This document shows, piece after piece, positions 60,009 to 64,000 of a stretch of 64,000 bases of DNA. The DNA lies in assembly GCA_963840075.1 (NCBI GenBank), contig CAWIXS010000051.1:3996-67995 (forward strand), read 5' to 3'. The stretch comes from AWTP1-13 sp963840075. Lineage in GTDB: Bacteria > Pseudomonadota > Alphaproteobacteria > Rhizobiales > Hyphomicrobiaceae. The position numbers and the translations under genes were made by a program. Within the stretch, counting starts at the first letter, position 1, and every line of letters begins with the position of its first letter. Below the pieces are notes generated by a model. The model saw nothing but the letters and a program-made list of their open reading frames with translations. It had not been told where the DNA came from and did no database searches.

Positions 60009-60719
60009 TCAATCCTTGCGGATCAGCGTCGAGGCGGTGTCGTCGCCCTTCGGCCGGTCGTCGGCCAGCGCGACGCCGTGCACGAGATAGTACACGTCCT
60101 CGGCGATGTTGGTGGTGTGGTCGCCGATGCGCTCGATGTTCTTGGCCGCGAACAGGAGGTGGGTGCACAGGCCGATGTTGCGCGGGTCCTCCATCATGTA
60201 GGTGAGGAGCTCGCGGAACAGCGAATTGTACATGGCGTCGATGCGCGCGTCGCGGCGCCAGACGGCGACGGCCTTCTCCGCATCGCGTTCCGCATAGGCG
60301 TCGAGCACGTCCTTGAGCTGGCTCAGCGCCAGCTCGACCATGTGCTTCAGGCCCGTCATCAGGGGCTTGGGATGGTTCTCGCCGGAGACGGCCATCGCCC
60401 GCTTGCCGATGTTCTTGGCGAGATCGCCCGTGCGCTCCAGGTCGCCGGCGATCTTGAGCACCGTCATGATGTGGCGCAGATCGACCGCCATCGGCTGGCG
60501 CCGGGCGATCATCTGGATCGTCAGCTCCTGGATCTCGCCCTCGAGCGCGTCGACCTTGCGGTCGTCGGCCACGACGGCCTCGGCGAGGCCGGGGTCGCGC
60601 CGCTCCAGGGCGTCGAAGCCGCGCGCCAGGCACTGCTCGACCAGGCCGCCCATCTGCGCGATCTTCTTGTCGAGCAGCTCCAGCTCCTGATCGTACGACC
60701 TGACGATGTGCTCGTTCAT
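60009..60719 (-). CDS. phoU: phosphate signalling protein PhoU
   Basis: 236 residues, two PhoU repeats: LDKKIAQMGGLVEQCLARGF with VVADDRKVDALEGEIQELTI, and TGDLAKNIGKRAMAVSGENH with LLFAAKNIERIGDHTTNIAE. The E/D-x3-D-x2 sequences bind metal clusters. It passes the transporter state (Pst) to PhoR/PhoB. In relatives the genes pstSCAB precede phoU; here IS-derived sequence does. AGGGAGGTGCCGC leads to ATG 60719. Confidence 0.96.
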   Translation of the reverse strand: MNEHIVRSYDQELELLDKKIAQMGGLVEQCLARGFDALERRDPGLAEAVVADDRKVDALEGEIQELTIQMIARRQPMAVDLRHIMTVLKIAGDLERTGDLAKNIGKRAMAVSGENHPKPLMTGLKHMVELALSQLKDVLDAYAERDAEKAVAVWRRDARIDAMYNSLFRELLTYMMEDPRNIGLCTHLLFAAKNIERIGDHTTNIAEDVYYLVHGVALADDRPKGDDTASTLIRKD

Positions 60720-61121
60720 GCGGCACCTCCCTTGTCGACAGCACGCCGACGCCTCTCAGAGCGCGGGCTCGATTTCTGAGGCACCCCGCACGCCGCGCGA
60801 GGATAGCCTGTACCGCAACTGCATGGCGGTCAAATGACAACGGAACCCGTTGAATATGAACGCATTCACTCGGCAAGGAGGCCAACAGGTTTCTTGGCTC
60901 GGCCAACGTTTCGCCACCATGCCTATCCCCTTTGATCAGGCTAAAACGCCAAATCTGGTGAAAACTCAACGCGCTAGAGTTCTCGGCTTCCATGTCAGAG
61001 GCGATCGGCGGATGCCCTTGTTCCACCGAGAGTTTTTCGGGCGACGCCGGACCAAGGGGGATAGGCATGTTTCGCCACTGTCCCTCGCGTCCGCTTTCGA
61101 TGCCTTCCTGCCAGACGCCAG
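60720..61121. other. 400-bp region upstream of phoU, edge of IS material
   Basis: The first 100 bp likely hold the phoU promoter/5' region. From about 60850 the AT content rises (ACGGAACCCGTTGAATATGA) and no gene is visible. Remnants of pstB were looked for in both strands and not recognised. Confidence 0.4.
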
Positions 61122-62102
61122 CCCATCGCACGGTGAGATTGGAGGTCGCGCGGCTGAAGGGGTTGAAGGGCCGCCCGCAGATCAAGCCGAGCGGGTACAC
61201 CAGAAAGGCGACGCGGCCTGGAGCGACAACCAAAGGCCAGCGCAAGATCGGCCGGCGTGGGTGCAAGCGTGCAAAGCTCACCATCACCGAGACCAAGCTC
61301 GTCAAGGCCGAGAACATTCCAGCCGGCGCGCGTTTCAAGGGCTACGAGGAGTTCGTCGTCCAGGACCTGATCGTGCAGGCGAGGACGATGCTCTTGCGCC
61401 GCGAGCGCTGGCAGCTGCCGACCGGCGAGACCATCGTTGCGCCGCTGCCGGCCGGCATCACCAGTCACTTCGGTGCGCAGCTCGAACGCTTCGTGCTCGC
61501 CCAATACCATCAGGGTCAGACCACCATGCCGCGCTTGGCTGCGCTGCTGGCCGACCTGGGCGTCATCGTCTCGAAGCGCCAGCTCGTGCGATTGTTGATC
61601 GAGGGGCAGGACGCCTTTCTGGACGAGGCGCGCGATGTCCTGCGCTCAGGTCGACATGCCGCCTCCTGGATCACGGTCGACGATACCGGTGCGCGGCAAG
61701 GCGCAGAACGGCGTGTGCACCCAGATCGGCAACGACCAGTCGACGTCGTCTTCGACCACGGGCTCCAAGAGCCGATTGAACTTCCTGGAGTCGCTCAACG
61801 CCGGCGATACCATGCATCTGATCAATGCGGCGAATTCGCCGTACACCGCGCAAGCACTACCTGTCGGGCAAGGAGCGATCCATCTGCTGACCGCTGATGC
61901 GCACCAGTACTTCGCCGACCGGGCGGCGCTGGACCTGGCGCATCTGGCCGCGTCGGGCATCACCGGCCTCGACGTGATCCCATCCTGTTCCGCATCGCCA
62001 CCGAAGGCGCGTTGTGGGGCTGCTCGCCGCGCAAGGCCTGCTACGCGGCACGGTGATCGTCTCCGACGGCGCCGGCCAGTTCCAAGCTGGCCCCGGCGCA
62101 GG

Positions 62103-63430
62103 CCCATAGGCGCTAAAATAAGCGACGCATCTTTTGGTAGGTTCGTGTCGGGCGGTTCGCGCACGTGCCGTTGCAAGGCGGTGTTGCGGCGTCGCGGTAG
62201 GCGACGGTGGGCTGTGGGACGATCGTCGCGGAGGGTCGCGACGAGTTGGCGAAAGGACCGCCACACTCCGGGCGGGGTCAGGCGGTGGCAGTCCGGCGGG
62301 GAGAGTCTCAAGCTCGTCGACGAGCGGTTCGAGCAGGAGGATGATCAACAGGTGAGCCGGGACCCAGGGTCTGGCGGAGCGTTCGTCGGTGCCCGGCGGG
62401 GCCATGAGGCCGATGAGGCTTTTGAGCCGCTTGAACGCCAGCTCGATGCGCCAGGGAGGCGGTAGAGCGCGAGGACGTCCTCGGTGGGATACGCCTCGGG
62501 CGGGAGCGAGGTGACCAGGATCACCCAATCGGCGGCGGCGAGGGTAGCGCTGGGAGATCTGGCGTCCGTCTCGCTGCCGGTGCGGCGCGCCGTGCGCCGG
62601 GCCTGGCTCGCACGGCTGCGTCGGCGTCTTGTGGCCACGAGGCGCAGGCGGGAGCGCGGGACCGCGCCGTGCGGGTGCACCGAGATCGGCCAGTCGATGA
62701 CCCCGCGCGCTGCCGCCTGCGCAACAGGCCGATGAGGTCGAACGGGTGGCCTTGGCGTCGAACCAGCGGGCACCCTTCCAGCGCCCGCCCCGATGTCGAG
62801 GCCCGCCGCGAGCAAGGGCGCTCATGCCTCGGGCTGGAAGTAGGCACGGTCGGCCATGCGGATTTCCGCCGTTCACGACCTGTATCCGGTCCAGCGTTCA
62901 CCTTCGTTCTGGTCGGTGAGCTGGAAAAAAGCCGAAGCGCTTCGGCCGGCAGGTCGAAGGCACTGTGGATACGCCACAGCCCGTTCTTCTTGTGGGCGCA
63001 TCGTCGGCCTTCGGCACGGTGGTCTGCATCGATGAGGCGGATCAGGTCCGGCCGCGGGCGCCGCGGTGCGGCCCCGGCGAGCGCTCGGCCGATCAGTTAC
63101 GCCAGCCAATCTCCGCAATGCCGCAGCCGATAGAGCACCGCCACGTTGGAAATATCGGCGAGCCCGGTCGCGGTGGCCCACGCGGTAGTCGATCGAGGCC
63201 CCGCTTTCCCAGGCAATACGCCAGGATCAGCCGCAGCAGGGCGACCGCGTTGGGATCGCACGCGCGCGCCGGAAGGCCTTGGTGCGGCGGGCGCTGGCCT
63301 CGATCGCTACCGCCCCGCCCAGCCGATCGACGATGCCGTCCTAGTCGCATCAACGGTGATTCGCGAGTTATCCCACGCTGGAATTCAGAGAACGATTCCC
63401 CGCGCAAGCATTTATTTTAGCGCCTATGGG
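62103..63430 (-). mobile_element. IS4-like insertion sequence, 1,328 bp, nested in the IS66-like gene
   Basis: Perfect 19-bp terminal inverted repeats CCCATAGGCGCTAAAATAA (62103-62121) and its inverse (63412-63430). CGCAGG is present on both sides (62097-62102 and 63431-63436), a possible 6-bp target duplication. The interior holds a minus-strand transposase gene in several frames. The ends are intact, so it may still be mobilised by a related transposase. Confidence 0.85.
62125..63350 (-). pseudogene. IS4-family transposase, several frameshifts
   Basis: Recognisable segments on the minus strand, in different frames: KGARWFDAK, GHPFDLIGLLRR, GVIDWPISVHPHGAV, AADWVILVTSLPPEAYPTED (with VLALYRL), then RIELAFKRLKSLIGLMAPPG, ARPWVPAHLLIILLLEPLVD, and VWRSFRQLVATLRD. 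The (Y)RxRW-xIELAFKRLKSL stretch holds the last catalytic Glu of the YREK signature of IS4 transposases. The reading frame changes at least four times, so the protein is not made. Confidence 0.75.
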
Positions 63431-64000
63431 CGCAGGCCGGGGTCGGCAGCCACGCGCTGTGCTGGGTGCACGCGGAACGGCTGGTGCACAAGCTCGACGC
63501 CTTCACCGCCGATCGGCAGCTCGCCAAGGAGGCGATCCGGGACCGCACTTGGGCGTTCTACGCCGATCTGAAAGCCTATGCCTCGCGCTGATGCGAGAGG
63601 CAAGGGCGGAGTTGGCGACCCGCTTTGATGCCATCTTCACGACGGCCACCGGCTTCATCACGCTCGACCGGCTGTTGAAACGCCACCATGCCAATAAGGC
63701 CGATCTGCTGGGCGGGTGCTGGACCGGCCCGACGTGCCGTTGCACACCAACGGCTCCGAGACCAGATCCGGTCCCACGTCACGCGACGCAAAGTCTCCGG
63801 CGGCACCCTGGTCGGGACTCTGCTGGCGCGACTGTCGCGACGCTTTCCTCAGCCTGATGAAAACCTGCGCCAAGCAGGCGATCCGGTTCTGGGATTACCT
63901 TGGAGCCCGCCTCGCGTGCCCGGTGCCGAGAGCGTGCGCTCCTGCTGCTGCCCGCCCTCATCCGGTCCGGATAAAGCTCATCGCCCGGCGATTTGCCCCT

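Larger units (their letters stand above)
61122..63974 (+). pseudogene. IS66-like transposase, decayed and interrupted
   Basis: 5' part (61122-62102): ARLKGLKGRPQIKPSG, then FKGYEEFVVQDLIVQARTML, TSHFGAQLERFVLAQYHQGQ, ASWITVDDTGAR, then in another frame NGVCTQIGNDQ and TTGSKSRLNFLESLNAGDTM. 3' part (63431-63974): ALCWVHAERLVHKLDAFTAD-like, FDAIFTTATGFITLDRLLKR, DVPLHTNGSE-like, RFWDYLGARLA and a stop near 63974. The pattern, with V-D-D-T-G and the late N-G-S-E, fits IS66-related DDE transposases. Several frameshifts and an IS4-type insertion at 62103-63430. No inverted ends for this outer element were found. Confidence 0.75.

Overview
The window is about 68% GC by eye. It reads as the chromosome of an alphaproteobacterium, most likely order Hyphomicrobiales (Rhizobiales). 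Lineage markers are GcrA (cell-cycle regulator), phosphatidylcholine synthase (Pcs), MbfA (membrane-bound ferritin) with an Irr/ICE-like box upstream, alphaproteobacterial porins whose N-termini carry a DLEERVAELE coiled coil, and infC reading from a non-ATG codon. No rRNA, tRNA, CRISPR array or phage module was seen.

Left part (0-11.5 kb): the end of an alpha/beta hydrolase gene, a GT4 glycosyltransferase, then the translation block infC / TPR protein / rpmI / rplT / pheS / pheT. This is followed by an XRE regulator, mbfA and lepA. Several intergenic palindromic repeats sit inside this block, even between genes that are normally co-transcribed.

Island 1 (11.6-17.2 kb): an intact parDE toxin-antitoxin pair and an intact vsr mismatch endonuclease lie beside a restriction gene and a C5-cytosine methyltransferase gene. 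Both of the latter are broken by single-base insertions. Next to them is a broken pentapeptide-repeat/DnaJ/transmembrane protein with near-identical tandem repeats.

Middle (17.2-47.5 kb): a porin; a DUF6745-like pair; KdsD sugar-phosphate isomerase; an ArsR/SRPBCC/VOC/DoxX operon; a conserved-TM-helix (MscS-related) protein; an acyl-CoA ligase; a secreted HAD hydrolase, an arylsulfatase and an outer-membrane channel; a PaaI/PaaG-like pair; Pcs; a convergent pair of paralogous porins (one broken); and an isoquinoline-oxidoreductase-like molybdenum hydroxylase with its 2Fe-2S subunit. REP-like palindromes with the core GTCAGACCC decorate many gene ends.

Right part (47.5-64 kb): a TIR-domain remnant, a decayed lectin-like gene, an enolase-superfamily enzyme and a complete TRAP transporter. 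Then come the arginine genes argD-argF with hslO, gcrA, and phoB-phoU. The end is a heavily decayed IS66-like transposase interrupted by a 1.33-kb IS4-like element with 19-bp perfect inverted repeats. The IS material lies directly upstream of phoU, where pst genes are usually found.

The most interesting new signal is between gcrA and argD. A consensus-like promoter leads into an 18-codon ORF with four Arg codons, then a Rho-independent terminator, then argD. The leader contains a segment able to pair with the 5' arm of the terminator, so an arginine-responsive attenuator for argDF is plausible. A second notable pattern is that eleven frameshifts I could place in five accessory genes are all +1 insertions. 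That suggests either insertion-type sequencing error or a real decay bias.
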